Below are positions 18,339 to 28,469 of a DNA stretch of 64,000 bases, piece after piece. The number at the start of each line of letters is the position of its first letter. The stretch's first letter is position 1. The notes under the pieces were generated by a model, which ran no database searches, was not told the origin of the DNA, and saw only the letters and a program-made list of their open reading frames with translations. The position numbers were made by a program, and so were the translations under genes. Source of the DNA: Dyadobacter sp. CECT 9275 (GTDB taxonomy: Bacteria; Bacteroidota; Bacteroidia; Cytophagales; Spirosomataceae); the NCBI RefSeq assembly GCF_907164905.1, contig NZ_CAJRAF010000002.1, positions 2,604,001 through 2,668,000 on the forward strand. Direction: 5' to 3'.

Positions 18339-20810
18339 ATGTTTAACAACAGAAGACACCGATGGTGTGTAACCTTTATAGGACTTTGGATCGCCGCAAC
18401 TGCTTCTTTTGCCCAGAATCCGGCGGTTGACAAGGGCTTTTTAATTAAGGGAAGCGTGGCAGATTCTTCCTCTAAGAATCCGATGGAATTTGTGACCGTT
18501 GCCTTGAAGTCAAACGATGGTTCGATTATAGCCAGTTCACCAACTTCCGAAAAAGGCGCATTTGAATTATTTACCGAGGGGAAGGGCAACTATGTACTTA
18601 TCCTGTCTTATGTAGGCTACAAAACCTACCAGTCAACCACCTTCGCTGTCGGGGCAAGCAGGGTAATCGACCTGGGAACAATTTACGTACTGGCACAGGC
18701 CAGTACGTTAGGCGAAATCACCATCACAGGCAAAAAGGCTCTCATAGTGAACATGGGTGACAAACTGGTGTATAATGCCTCCGCCGACATCGGCAATAAA
18801 GGCGGCTCCGCTTCCGAAGTGCTCCGGAAAGCCCCAATGGTGTCCGTGGGCGCCAACGGAGAAGTAAAATTGAGGGGGAATTCCAACATTAAAGTCTTGC
18901 TGAACGGCATGCCCTCGGGGATTTTGGCCAAAAACCTCAAAGAGGCGCTTAAATTGATTCCTGCCAGTACGATCGAATCGGTCGAGGTGATCACTTCTCC
19001 CTCCGCCAAGTATGAGGCCGAAGGGGCCGCGGGTGTCATCAATATCGTTACCAAAAAGAAAATGAAAGGGACCAATGGCAGCATTGACCTGAGCGGTGGT
19101 AACCTGGAACAATCCATGAACGGCGCCATAAATCTGTCCAGTGGCAAATTTGCATTCGGGCTTACCTTAAATGGCAGCCAGGAACGTCAGCGTAACGTCT
19201 CTACGCTGGAACGGTCATCATTAGCTGGCGGCGTCAAGATCGGCGAGCTAATCCAGCGCTCAGATGCTATTCAAAAGGATAAGGGCGTCTACGGCGACTT
19301 CAACGTTGAATTCACGCCGGATTCTTCACAGAAGGTAGGACTCGGAATCTCCTATTGGAAAGGACATTGGCCACAACAGGCCAGCCTTTACAACTTGTAT
19401 ACCAGTGGGGTTGAAAGAACGGAGTATAATCAAAAAAGTTACCAGAATGGAAATTTCGGCTGGGTAGATTTTTCGCTCAATTATGAGAAAAAATTCAAAC
19501 GGCCAGAACAGAATCTCCGGTTGGTCGGCAATTACAGCCGCTCCAACGACAAATCAGGTTATGTGACCGAACAGTTCCGCCTTGACGGGGGACCCTATTT
19601 CAGGGAGCAAAGCCCCAATAAAGGCTCGGGTCATGACCTGAGCTTCCAGGCCGACTACGGGCATCCCCTGAGCGAATCCGGCAAGCAATTGATCGAAACT
19701 GGCTTACGTTTTGCAAGGAATGAATCAAACAGCGCTTTCACCGTTCTTAGCAACCACAACAATCCAGGCGGCCCGCTGCAGGAGGTGCCATTCCGCTCTG
19801 ACCGCATGGCCTACTTTCAAAATACCCTGGCAGCCTACCTTAGCCTCAAACTGGAAACGCCGGGCGGCTGGGGATTCCGACCCGGGCTCCGTTATGAGAG
19901 CACGCACCTTGGCGGCAGTTTCGCAGGGCCTTCCCCTTCCTTTAAGGCGACATTCGGCAATTTTGTCCCCAACATGCTTATTACCAGAAAACTCAATGAC
20001 CAGCACGATTTTAAACTAAACTATACCGAGCGCATCCGGCGCCCCTGGATATGGGACTTAAACCCCTATGTTAATGCCAGCGACCCCCGCAACGTTTCGG
20101 CCGGAAATCCCCGGTTAAGGCCGGAAGTCACCCGGATGCTGGAACTAGCACATTCCTATAACAGTCCCTCCGGCCTGGTGCTGAACAGCAGCATCTATGG
20201 CAACGCCAACAGTAATGCCATCGAACAACTGAGCCGCGTAGACAGTCTTGGCATCTCCTACACAACCTCACAAAATATTGCGTCGAACAAGCGCCTGGGC
20301 GCCAATGTAAATGTATATATGCAGCTCAGCAACGGCTGGACAATGGGTACGAGCGCTGAAATTTACCACGTATGGTTTTCCAGCAGCGCGCTGAACGTTA
20401 AAAATGACGCGACCTTTTACGCGTATACACTAAACAGTTCGTATATACTCCCCCGGGGATATACCATCCAGTTCTACGGAGACTATAGTAATGGTTATGT
20501 AACCCTGCAGGGAAGAAATTCGGCAGACTATTCTTATAGCTTCTCTGTCCAAAAAGAGCTCCTGGATAAGAAAGCAAGCCTAACACTGGGGATTAATAAT
20601 TTTCTGCGCAGCAACTTTTTGCAAAAAAGTATTGCAACTGCCCCGAGCTTTCAAAGCAACAGTGCCAACTGGTATTACAACCGCTCATTGACCTTAACAT
20701 TCAGCTGGCGGTTTGGCAGCTTCCGTAGCACTGGCAAGCGTGAAGACCAAGCAGCTGGCAAGCAAGAACGGCCAATCCGCGAAGGAACTAAGCCCGGAAG
20801 AAAATTTTAG
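18339..20810 (+). CDS. Outer-membrane beta-barrel receptor with carboxypeptidase-like regulatory domain
   Basis: 823 residues: signal peptide (ending ATASFAQ), a carboxypeptidase-like regulatory domain (GSVADSSSKNPMEFVTVALK), a plug-like domain (TIESVEVITSPSAKYEAEGAAGVINI) and a large barrel of the OMP_b-brl_3 type. It is related to TonB-dependent receptors, but I see no TonB box. Shorter than typical SusC proteins and without a SusD partner. It is followed after 22 bp by the GT87 gene, so it may head the cell-envelope glycan operon. Substrate unknown. Confidence 0.85.
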   Translation: MFNNRRHRWCVTFIGLWIAATASFAQNPAVDKGFLIKGSVADSSSKNPMEFVTVALKSNDGSIIASSPTSEKGAFELFTEGKGNYVLILSYVGYKTYQSTTFAVGASRVIDLGTIYVLAQASTLGEITITGKKALIVNMGDKLVYNASADIGNKGGSASEVLRKAPMVSVGANGEVKLRGNSNIKVLLNGMPSGILAKNLKEALKLIPASTIESVEVITSPSAKYEAEGAAGVINIVTKKKMKGTNGSIDLSGGNLEQSMNGAINLSSGKFAFGLTLNGSQERQRNVSTLERSSLAGGVKIGELIQRSDAIQKDKGVYGDFNVEFTPDSSQKVGLGISYWKGHWPQQASLYNLYTSGVERTEYNQKSYQNGNFGWVDFSLNYEKKFKRPEQNLRLVGNYSRSNDKSGYVTEQFRLDGGPYFREQSPNKGSGHDLSFQADYGHPLSESGKQLIETGLRFARNESNSAFTVLSNHNNPGGPLQEVPFRSDRMAYFQNTLAAYLSLKLETPGGWGFRPGLRYESTHLGGSFAGPSPSFKATFGNFVPNMLITRKLNDQHDFKLNYTERIRRPWIWDLNPYVNASDPRNVSAGNPRLRPEVTRMLELAHSYNSPSGLVLNSSIYGNANSNAIEQLSRVDSLGISYTTSQNIASNKRLGANVNVYMQLSNGWTMGTSAEIYHVWFSSSALNVKNDATFYAYTLNSSYILPRGYTIQFYGDYSNGYVTLQGRNSADYSYSFSVQKELLDKKASLTLGINNFLRSNFLQKSIATAPSFQSNSANWYYNRSLTLTFSWRFGSFRSTGKREDQAAGKQERPIREGTKPGRKF

Positions 20811-20832
20811 TTTTTGAATTACCTGTAAATCC

Positions 20833-21993
20833 ATGTTGACCAGAAAAGTCTCCGATTTCCTGTCGCGTCCAAAAATAATTTTGGGTGTCTACCTACTTGT
20901 GAGCGTGATTATCGCCCTCCAGCACTATGCACGAGGGCCATTGAAGTACAATAATTTCCAGATTTTCAGGGCGGCGCTGGGCCACCTTGCAGCGCACCAG
21001 AACCTGCATCTGCAGTATCCCAATGAGTACTTCGACTTATTCCTCTACCACCCATCTTTTTGTATTATTTTCGCACCTTTTTCGCTGCTACCACTACCGG
21101 TCAGCCTGGTGCTCTGGCTAGCCTGCTGCTCGCTGGCGATGTTCTATGCGATCCGCAGTCTGCCGCTTCGACACACCGACAAGGCGTTCTTTTGGTGGTT
21201 TATTCTTTTCGAGCTGGTGACTTCACTCCATGGCCAACAAACCAACCCGCTGATCGTCGCGGGGGGGCTGCTTACTTTTACCCTGCTGGAAAATGGAGAT
21301 ACACGCTGGGCAGCACTGTTCCCGCTGCTGGCATTCTGCATCAAGGGTTATGGCCTGGTTTATGCGGGAATGTTCCTTTTTTACCCGCAAAAAAGAGAAT
21401 ATATCAGTTACTCGGTGCTGTGGGCGGTGGTACTGGCACTTTTGCCATTGCCTGTCACCGGCTTGGATCATTTCGTGCAGGTTTACAAAGACTGGTATGG
21501 CATTCTGGTTGCCGACCATGCGGTGAACTACGGATTTTCGATCCTGGGCCTGATCAAAGTATGGTGGCCGTCTTTCTCACAGAGCGGCGTCGCCAAAGTT
21601 CAGTTGGCAGGTGTGGTATTGTTCGGCATTACCTGGCTACTTTGCCTGTTTCGTAATCAATACCGCACACTCCGGCAACGTCTGCTTTTGCTGGCTTACG
21701 CTTCGCTTTGGGTGATCTTATTCAACCATGCAGCCGAGTCGCCCACCTATGTGATCGCCATTCCCGGGGTGGTGTTATTTCACATCGTCAACCGCAAACA
21801 ACTAGCGCCCTGGTCGAAAACATTGATCGTGCTGGTATTTGTATTCTGCATTCTGGCGCCTACCGACATCTATCCGCCCGCGCTGCGCCACAACTTTTTT
21901 GAACCTTATCTGATCAAAGTGATCCCATGCGTGCTGGTATGGGTGGTTTTACAAATACAATTACTGCTTCATCAACATGAAAACCAAAACTAG
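20833..21993 (+). CDS. GT87-type (DUF2029) polytopic glycosyltransferase
   Basis: 386 residues with about nine to ten membrane helices. The loop after the first helix, with FQIFRAALGHLAAHQNLHLQYP and LYHPSFCIIFAPF, is the signature of GT87 mannosyltransferase-like proteins that use polyprenyl-phosphate sugars on the outer face of the inner membrane. It overlaps the next gene by 17 bp. With the GT2 and deacetylase genes it forms a three-gene envelope-glycan module. Confidence 0.8.
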   Translation: MLTRKVSDFLSRPKIILGVYLLVSVIIALQHYARGPLKYNNFQIFRAALGHLAAHQNLHLQYPNEYFDLFLYHPSFCIIFAPFSLLPLPVSLVLWLACCSLAMFYAIRSLPLRHTDKAFFWWFILFELVTSLHGQQTNPLIVAGGLLTFTLLENGDTRWAALFPLLAFCIKGYGLVYAGMFLFYPQKREYISYSVLWAVVLALLPLPVTGLDHFVQVYKDWYGILVADHAVNYGFSILGLIKVWWPSFSQSGVAKVQLAGVVLFGITWLLCLFRNQYRTLRQRLLLLAYASLWVILFNHAAESPTYVIAIPGVVLFHIVNRKQLAPWSKTLIVLVFVFCILAPTDIYPPALRHNFFEPYLIKVIPCVLVWVVLQIQLLLHQHENQN

Positions 21994-22714
21994 GCCGGGC
22001 ATCAGCATTGTGCTGCCCTGTTACAATCCGCTGCCGGGCTGGTGGCAAATACTTGTGGACGCCGCTTGTGAGCTTGAAACAAAACTACCCGGCACACCGA
22101 TTGAATATATCGTCTCCAACGACGGCTCCGCTAATCTGAGGCTCATGAATATCCCTGCCCTGACGGGCATCCCGAACCTTACTTTGCTGGACAGTGTGAT
22201 TAACGAAGGCAAGGGGGCTGCGATTCGGAAAGGGGCAGCCATGGCCAGGGGCGAAATAATCGTGTATACCGACATCGATTTTCCTTTCGGCACCGATCCG
22301 ATTGTCGAAATGGCCAGAATTTTCCAGGACAATCCCCAATGCGCCTTTATATATGGTAATCGTAGGAAGAGCTATTTCAAAAAGCTGCCGCTGAAAAGAA
22401 GGCTTGTCTCCAAGGTCCTTCAGGTGCTGAACAGATTTCTCCTGGACAAACACATAACCGACACGCAAGCCGGGATAAAAGGCTTTCGCAGAAAGATACT
22501 GCCAGAGCTGCTCGCAACCCGGACCAACACATTTATTTTCGAAATAGAACTGATCCTAAGGCTGCTACAAAAAAAAGTCGAAATGCAAGGGCTGGATGTG
22601 TCAGCCAAGCCTTCGGTGATCTTTACTGATTTCAGCATCAAAGTCCTGCTGCGGGAAGCGGCAAATTTTATAAAAATAATCGTCCCCATTAGCCTATGCA
22701 AAACGCATTTGTAA
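21977..22714 (+). CDS. Family 2 glycosyltransferase (dolichyl-phosphate sugar synthase-like)
   Basis: 245 residues. GT-A fold motifs: SIVLPCYNP at the N-terminus, IVSNDGSAN, GKGAAIRKGAAMARGEI and the metal-binding DID in YTDIDFPFGTDPI, then DTQAGIKGFRR. This is the pattern of DPM1/ALG5-like enzymes that load a sugar from a nucleotide onto polyprenyl phosphate. That product would be the donor for the GT87 enzyme encoded just upstream. Overlaps both neighbours, indicating translational coupling. Confidence 0.85.
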   Translation: MKTKTRPGISIVLPCYNPLPGWWQILVDAACELETKLPGTPIEYIVSNDGSANLRLMNIPALTGIPNLTLLDSVINEGKGAAIRKGAAMARGEIIVYTDIDFPFGTDPIVEMARIFQDNPQCAFIYGNRRKSYFKKLPLKRRLVSKVLQVLNRFLLDKHITDTQAGIKGFRRKILPELLATRTNTFIFEIELILRLLQKKVEMQGLDVSAKPSVIFTDFSIKVLLREAANFIKIIVPISLCKTHL

Positions 22715-23502
22715 TGCTTACCTTCGATCTCGAGGAGTTCGACATCCCGGAAGAATTCGACCAGAACGTACCTGAGGCGGATCAAATGCAGGTCACCCTG
22801 CTGGGTTTGGAAGCCGTACTCCAGGTACTGAGCCGGCACAACGTCCCGGCTACGTTCTTTGTGACTGGAAATTTTGCCGACAAGCACCCCAACCTGGTCC
22901 GCCGGCTCTCCCAAAAACACGAAATCGCCTCCCATGCGCTCTTTCATTCACACACCCGGACATTCCGCGAGAGCGACATCGTTCACTCGCGTAGGATTCT
23001 CGAAGCAGCAACCGGGCAAGTCGTCCATGGATTTCGTATGCCCCGTCTAAAACCGATAGACAAATCGCTACTCAAAAAGTGGGGGTTTCGTTACGACTCG
23101 TCCATCAACCCAATTTGGTTGCCCGGCCGCTATAATATGCTCGGCCGGTCTGCCGATCCGCATTTGATCGACGGACTCATACAATTGCCATGCTCCGCTA
23201 CCCCCTGGTTACGACTCCCGTTGTTTTGGCTGTCTTTCAAAAACCTGCCGCTAAGCATGTATCTATGGCTAAGTAGGGTTACATTAAAAAAGCGGGGTAA
23301 TTTGACGCTATATTTCCATCCATGGGAGTTTGCAGATCTGAGCAGTTACAAACTTCCCACTTATGTAAAATGCCCTGATTCCCAAAAACTGACAACAAAA
23401 TTTGAAAATTTGCTCTTAAAACTGAAGGGGCAGAATGCGGATTTTGTAACCTGTAATTCTTTCTGCGACGAATGGGAGGCCAGTAATGGCCCAGTACCTT
23501 AA
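22696..23502 (+). CDS. Polysaccharide deacetylase (NodB-like)
   Basis: 268 residues. NodB-homology motifs: MLTFDLEEFDIPEE at the start (catalytic Asp and metal ligands), VPATFFVTGNFAD, HEIASHALFHSH (His ligands) and GFRMPRLK, with LYFHPWEF near the end. It removes N-acetyl groups from amino sugars in a polysaccharide. It starts within the last codons of the GT2 gene and ends the three-gene module. Confidence 0.85.
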   Translation: MQNAFVMLTFDLEEFDIPEEFDQNVPEADQMQVTLLGLEAVLQVLSRHNVPATFFVTGNFADKHPNLVRRLSQKHEIASHALFHSHTRTFRESDIVHSRRILEAATGQVVHGFRMPRLKPIDKSLLKKWGFRYDSSINPIWLPGRYNMLGRSADPHLIDGLIQLPCSATPWLRLPLFWLSFKNLPLSMYLWLSRVTLKKRGNLTLYFHPWEFADLSSYKLPTYVKCPDSQKLTTKFENLLLKLKGQNADFVTCNSFCDEWEASNGPVP

Positions 23503-23610
23503 ATTGCAGATCGAAGACATGATAAGTAAAGACGATCAACCCGAGAGAGCCGTGTTGAAATGCTTGTTTGAATCATCAGGGAGCGGCCAATTCGCACGCC
23601 GCGTTGCTGT

Positions 23611-23850
23611 CTAGTCTGTCTCTTCGCGTGCGCGGTGTATTTGCCGGGCGATATTCTGCCATGCCTTTTCAGTATTGAAGGGCGTTTCGCCAGGCAGTTG
23701 CTCGGCTTTGGTCAAGACAAGCCGAAGCTTATCGTATAACCTAGAATTGGCTGAGCTCATTTTACACCATTGTTGTATCAAGGCACTTTCAGTCTCGGTT
23801 GCCTCACCGCACAACTGCCGGGCGATACTTATGTAAAGTTTTCTATGCAT
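23611..23850 (-). CDS. Short anti-sigma-like (FecR N-terminal) protein
   Basis: 79 residues. The whole ORF resembles only the cytoplasmic N-terminal part of Bacteroidota FecR-type anti-sigma factors (ARQLCGEATETESALIQQWC, then AWQNIARQI). The membrane helix and periplasmic FecR domain are missing, and no sigma factor gene is adjacent. It is either a truncated relic or a stand-alone short regulator. Confidence 0.5.
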   Translation of the reverse strand: MHRKLYISIARQLCGEATETESALIQQWCKMSSANSRLYDKLRLVLTKAEQLPGETPFNTEKAWQNIARQIHRAREETD

Positions 23851-23934
23851 TTATCAGAGGTCGCTTTTAATGTTTTTACCGATAACACGAACGCTATCGG
23901 TGAGCCCGCAAGCAATAGGCCTTCCATTTTTTGC

Positions 23935-24528
23935 CTAATGGCGTCTGAGCATAAGGGTCAGCATCAGCGTGCTCACTTCAATCATCGAGCATGCGCCATT
24001 GACGTAGCTATACCGGTTGAAATGCCCGTTTTTCGTTGTAACCTGGTAAATGTGTGTCGCCGTTTTGACCAATGTTAATTCCTTTTGAACGTAGTCGGAA
24101 TAAATTGTCGGTTCATTAACCGGTTCGGCAAACAACAAAGTGAAAAAGTTAGACCTTATCTCGCTTAACGGGATCACTGTTTTGGTATCTCCTTCGTAGG
24201 CTACATAAGCATTGTTTGCTTTTTTCGTGTGCTTGTCTGTTTTAACATTGCCGTTCACTTTTCGCATGACCTTCGAGTAGACCAGTACACCATTTTCGAA
24301 AGACGCCTCCTCCATGCCTTCGATAACTACATTCTTTATCAGCAGGCTCAATACCGCATTGAAAGTCAGCTTAAAAATGCATTTTCGTCCATCGCTAATT
24401 TTTGTAACGAGCATCTTTCCCACACACCGGTCATTATGAAAGACATCATACTGCTGTGTCTGATTTTGACCGGACGCTTTTTCCAAGACACCTATCGTTA
24501 ACGCGGCAAATAACAAATACTTATACAT
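23935..24528 (-). CDS. Secreted DUF6134-like protein
   Basis: 197 residues with a signal peptide (MYKYLLFAALTIGVLEKASGQ). The mature part is beta-rich (QYDVFHNDRCVGKMLVTK, VYSKVMRKVNG, IYQVTTKNGHFNRYSYVNG), resembling DUF6134 proteins of Bacteroidota with a lipocalin-like pattern. Function unknown. Not in an obvious operon. Confidence 0.6.
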   Translation of the reverse strand: MYKYLLFAALTIGVLEKASGQNQTQQYDVFHNDRCVGKMLVTKISDGRKCIFKLTFNAVLSLLIKNVVIEGMEEASFENGVLVYSKVMRKVNGNVKTDKHTKKANNAYVAYEGDTKTVIPLSEIRSNFFTLLFAEPVNEPTIYSDYVQKELTLVKTATHIYQVTTKNGHFNRYSYVNGACSMIEVSTLMLTLMLRRH

Positions 24529-24954
24529 CTAATAACGCTGGTTTTAAGGCCATACTCCCATTTCGTTTACCCGCCTCAGACTCTACCTTCTCCTGCTCCG
24601 TTGGAACCTGTTTATAAAGACAACAAGTTAAACCTCCATCACCCTAATCGTCAGTTATCAAAGGTCTCTGCCAAAGGAAAATATTTCTCCATTCCAGTGA
24701 AAAATTAAATGAGCAATACGGCGCTACTGGTGACTAACGACGTTGGTCACCTGGTGCCATTGCAGCCGCCCCCCTACCGATAGCCCTCGTAGCTGAACAG
24801 ACGTAAAAGGCCCGGATGGCAAACCAAGTTTGTCACGATTGTTGACGTGTTGGTCATTCTTTTGGCGACCGAATTTTGCGCATCATTTTACTTTGACTTA
24901 ATGCTTCACCGCCTTTTGCAGCGCAACGGATGCAAAGCCGGCCGAAGGTTTACG
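24529..24954. other. Intergenic region upstream of the DUF5686 gene
   Basis: No gene supported. The frame of the next gene is open back to 24847, but that part lacks a sensible N-terminus. Confidence 0.5.
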
Positions 24955-27447
24955 ATGAAACACACGTATATAAATCTAAGGAACCAAGGAATGGTGTCTA
25001 AAATTTTCAAAGTAATTTACACGGGTCTGCTGCTGCTCGCGGCTTTCCCATCGATAGGACAGCAAGGCACCATCCTTGTGTCGGGCGTCGTATCGGACAA
25101 AGACACCCGGGAGCCGCTTGCCTATATTACCGTACAGTTTGCAGGCATCGCTTCCGGAGGAATCATTACGGACTCATTGGGCAGATTCCGTTTCCGGTCC
25201 CGCCAAACCGCTGGTAGCCTGAGACTTTCCTCGGTGGGTTACCAGACAACAAACTATCCTTTTACCAGCGATACGGCCCCAAATCTAGCGATCTTTCTTT
25301 CGCCGGATCCGAACAACCTCCAGGAAGTGACCGTCAGCAGCAAACGCAAAAGGTATCGCAACAAAAATAATCCTGCCGTCGAGCTTATAAGGCAAGTCAT
25401 CGCCCGCAGGGACAGCAATAACGCGCGTACCAGGGACGATTATGGGTTTAAAAAATATGAGAAACTCACCTTGTCGCTGGCCCTGGCCAAGGACAAAGAT
25501 TCCCAGTCCTGGTTGCTTCGCAAATACCCATTCCTGAAAACCGGGATGGATACCTCCGGGGTAGCGGGCAAATCCCTGGTACCGGTATACCTGCACGAAA
25601 AAAGCACCTGGAATGCTTTTGAAGAGCAGAAGGCAACCAAACCCATTATCCTCGGCCAGAACCAGTCACGCATCGACCAATACCTGGATGAAGACGGCTT
25701 TGACGAGTTCCTGGAAAAGATCTATGGAGAGCCGGACCTCTACGACAACGACATCACCCTGGGTAACCGTCGTTTTCTGAGTCCGATTGCCCAAACGGCC
25801 CCCCTGTTTTACCAATATTACTTGCAGGATACGATCAAAAACGTCCAGCCCCAATTGATAAAGGTCAATGTCCTTCCCCGTAACAAGGAGGATGCGCTCC
25901 TTACAGGCTTTCTGTACGTTACACTGGACGGAACTTATGCGGTAAAACGCGCAGACTTTACGATCAGTGAAAAAGCAAACATCAATTGGCTCAATGACCT
26001 CAAGCTGTCTGTCGAGTACCGTGCCGAAATGACGGGGCGATATTACCTGAGCCGGAGCACGATGTCGATGCAACTTGGTATATTCAAAGACGGGATCGGC
26101 GTGTTTGGCCAAAAGACCTACATCATCGATGGCTACGCCCAGAGTGGAAACTATCCCTATGCCTTGGAAAGCTATGTAAAAAAAGAAGGTGCCGTCGCGG
26201 GGGAGATCGACCGCCCGGAGCAGCTCTCAGCCATCGACCAACAGGCGCTCAACAATGTCGATAGCCTTAAACATTCCAGATCTTTCCGTAAGTCGATGGC
26301 ACTGGGCGCCTTTGCCCTTTCCGGATATGCGCCCATGGGACCGCTCGAATTTGGCCCGTTCTCCTCCTTTTATAGCTTCAACTCCGTAGAGGGTTCCAGG
26401 TTAAAAGTTGGCGCCCGGACATCCGAGCTCTTTAGCCGAAGGGTAGTACTGGACGGATACCTGGCCTATGGGACTAGGGATCAGCGAACAAAATATGGCC
26501 TGGGAATGACCGTTTCCCTTACCGATAGCTCCATTTACCGGTTTCCTGTCCGCTCGGTCTCCATCCGGTACAACAACGATATCCAGATCCCAGGACAGGA
26601 GCTTAGCTTCCTGACGGAGGACAATATCCTGCTTTCTTTCCGAAGAGGGAACAACAATAAGATGTGGTACAGTCAAAAATGGCAGTTCGAATACCTTCAC
26701 GAAACTACTGGTCACCTGGCCTTCAAGCTCGGGTATCGCAACCAGAAAATCGCGCCCGCAGGCATCCTCGTCTTTGAATCCACCTCACAAAACAACACCC
26801 GGCTCAGGGTAGATCAACTCACAACGTCCGAACTCTATTCCGAGCTCAGGTGGGCCCCGCATGAGACCTTTTTCCAGGGAAAACGTTATCGCAGGCCGAT
26901 CATCAATGGCTACCCCGTTTACACGCTCCGGGCTGCCTTCGGCTTAAAGGGGCTCATGGGAGGTCAATACAACTACCAGCGTTTTACACTAAACGTTTCC
27001 AAACGCTTTTTTCTGTCCCAGCTTGGGTTCTCCGATGTTACGGCAGAAGCGGGAATTGTCTTAGGTTCATTGCCTTTTCCTTTGCTGACCATTCATCGGG
27101 CCAACCAGTCCTATTCCAACCAACTGCAGTCCTATAACCTGATGAACAATCTGGAGTTTATCAGCAACCGTTATGCAAGCCTGCACATTCAACATTCTTT
27201 TAACGGCTTTTTCCTCAACAAGATCCCGCTCATCAAAAAGCTGAAAATCAGGGAAATGCTTACGGTTAAACTATTATCCGGGGCCTTAGATAAATCGAGC
27301 CTGCCTGGGTATCATTCGAACCTATTGCTTCTGCCTTCCACGCCCGAGGGAAACCGGCTCTCAGGTAGCCTCGGTCAGGCACCCTATATCGAAGGGGGAC
27401 TCGGGGTATCCAACATATTCAAATTTTTAAGAGTGGATGTAGTCTGA
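24955..27447 (+). CDS. DUF5686 outer-membrane protein with carboxypeptidase-like regulatory domain
   Basis: I place the start at ATG 24955; ATG 24991 puts the signal peptide (FKVIYTGLLLLAAFPSIGQ) first and is equally likely. Order: signal peptide, carboxypeptidase-like domain (SGVVSDKDTREPLAYITV, then LRLSSVGYQT), a conserved block (RNKNNPAVELIRQVIARRD, YEKLTLSLAL) typical of DUF5686, then a long beta-barrel-like C-terminal part. About 820-830 residues, normal for the family. Likely an outer-membrane protein; the cargo is unknown. It stands alone. Confidence 0.8.
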   Translation: MKHTYINLRNQGMVSKIFKVIYTGLLLLAAFPSIGQQGTILVSGVVSDKDTREPLAYITVQFAGIASGGIITDSLGRFRFRSRQTAGSLRLSSVGYQTTNYPFTSDTAPNLAIFLSPDPNNLQEVTVSSKRKRYRNKNNPAVELIRQVIARRDSNNARTRDDYGFKKYEKLTLSLALAKDKDSQSWLLRKYPFLKTGMDTSGVAGKSLVPVYLHEKSTWNAFEEQKATKPIILGQNQSRIDQYLDEDGFDEFLEKIYGEPDLYDNDITLGNRRFLSPIAQTAPLFYQYYLQDTIKNVQPQLIKVNVLPRNKEDALLTGFLYVTLDGTYAVKRADFTISEKANINWLNDLKLSVEYRAEMTGRYYLSRSTMSMQLGIFKDGIGVFGQKTYIIDGYAQSGNYPYALESYVKKEGAVAGEIDRPEQLSAIDQQALNNVDSLKHSRSFRKSMALGAFALSGYAPMGPLEFGPFSSFYSFNSVEGSRLKVGARTSELFSRRVVLDGYLAYGTRDQRTKYGLGMTVSLTDSSIYRFPVRSVSIRYNNDIQIPGQELSFLTEDNILLSFRRGNNNKMWYSQKWQFEYLHETTGHLAFKLGYRNQKIAPAGILVFESTSQNNTRLRVDQLTTSELYSELRWAPHETFFQGKRYRRPIINGYPVYTLRAAFGLKGLMGGQYNYQRFTLNVSKRFFLSQLGFSDVTAEAGIVLGSLPFPLLTIHRANQSYSNQLQSYNLMNNLEFISNRYASLHIQHSFNGFFLNKIPLIKKLKIREMLTVKLLSGALDKSSLPGYHSNLLLLPSTPEGNRLSGSLGQAPYIEGGLGVSNIFKFLRVDVV

Positions 27448-27653
27448 AGGTTCACCCATTTAAACAACCGTCCGGATCTATCCAAATGGGGCGTCAGAAT
27501 GAAGATGAGTATCGACTTCTAATGTGCCTGAAACCAATCCTCTATAGAACAACACGGAGATCATACTAACCGGCAAAAGGTCATGCTGTGTCTTAGCCCC
27601 CTAAATGGCTGGACAAAATTGTAAAAACAGTTTAGTCCAGCCATTTAGGAATC

Positions 27654-28029
27654 ATGAGTAAACAACGGCGGACATTCAGTGCAGAAGACCGGTACTCGAT
27701 CGTACAGGAATCTCTTCGGGGCGGACCTTCCGAGATTAGCAGAAAATATAGCTTATCACCATCTCTTTTAAGGAGGTGGAAGGAAAAGTATTTGGCGAGC
27801 GGCAAGGATGGCCTTCGGGATTCTTACCCCCGAGTTGATCCACAACTACGCATCTTAGAACCGGGCCGCCGGAGCGGAAGAAAACGAACGCTTGAAGCGC
27901 ATAGTAGCCAAGCAAGCTCTCGAACTAGAAGTAAAAAGCGAGCTGCTAAAAAAACTCCTATCGGACCCAGGAAAAGATAGCCGTCATGACTCAATATCAG
28001 CAATCTACAACGCGAAAGCAACTGTGTAA
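27654..28029 (+). pseudogene. IS3 orfA, frameshifted by a 16-bp micro-insertion
   Basis: Starts MSKQRRTFSAEDRYSIVQESL, an IS3-type HTH (ISRKYSLSPSLLRRWKEKYL). At 27861-27876 16 bp are inserted. Without them the frame reads ILEEENERLKRIVAKQALEL, the leucine-zipper of OrfA, and ends at TAA 28029. With them the protein runs off into a basic nonsense tail ending at 27980. Confidence 0.85.
27861..27876 (+). repeat. 16-bp GC-rich micro-insertion
   Basis: CCGGGCCGCCGGAGCG between codons GAA and GAA of IS3 orfA. Identical to the 4736 copy except for one base (A for T at position 13). Confidence 0.9.
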
Positions 28030-28058
28030 ATGGTTATACCCGTAAAATTATCGACTGG

Positions 28059-28469
28059 ATGTTCCAGGGCAGCATTCGGCAGCTTGATTTAATAAACTTG
28101 CTTCGGCGGGTTAACCTTTTTTATCAGCTGCAAGGTATAATATTACGAAATGATAACGGGAGCCAATTCATTGCCCACAAGGTTCGAAATTTCTTGAAAA
28201 ATTCGGATGTAAAGCAGCAATTCACGCATGTTGCAACGCCGGAGGAGAACTCTTATATCGAAGCTTTTCACAGTATTTTAGAACGTGAAGAGATTGAACG
28301 GAACCAGTTTGCCAGCTATTATGAGGCCAAAGACACAATTCGGCGCTTTATCAAACATTATAATGAAAGTCGCCTTCATCGTTCAATCGGTTTCGTAACG
28401 CCCCAACAAAAATGGGATGAAGCCATAGTATCTGACACAACCATTTTAGAAGAAATGTCCATCTTATAA
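28059..28469 (+). pseudogene. IS3 orfB C-terminal remnant (rve integrase core)
   Basis: Contains the second half of the DDE integrase core: IILRNDNGSQFIA (second Asp), ATPEENSYIEAFHSILEREEI (catalytic Glu) and the C-terminal YNESRLHRSIGFVTPQQKW. The N-terminal HTH and the first catalytic Asp are deleted, so it cannot be active. Confidence 0.8.

Noticed and set aside
19855..19872. CGCCGGGCGGCTGGGG in the outer-membrane barrel gene as a micro-insertion
   Set aside because: It encodes ETPGGWGF, a normal barrel strand, and the match to the unit is partial.
18284..20586. Several long minus-strand ORFs inside the outer-membrane receptor gene
   Set aside because: Shadows of the real plus-strand gene caused by its codon bias.
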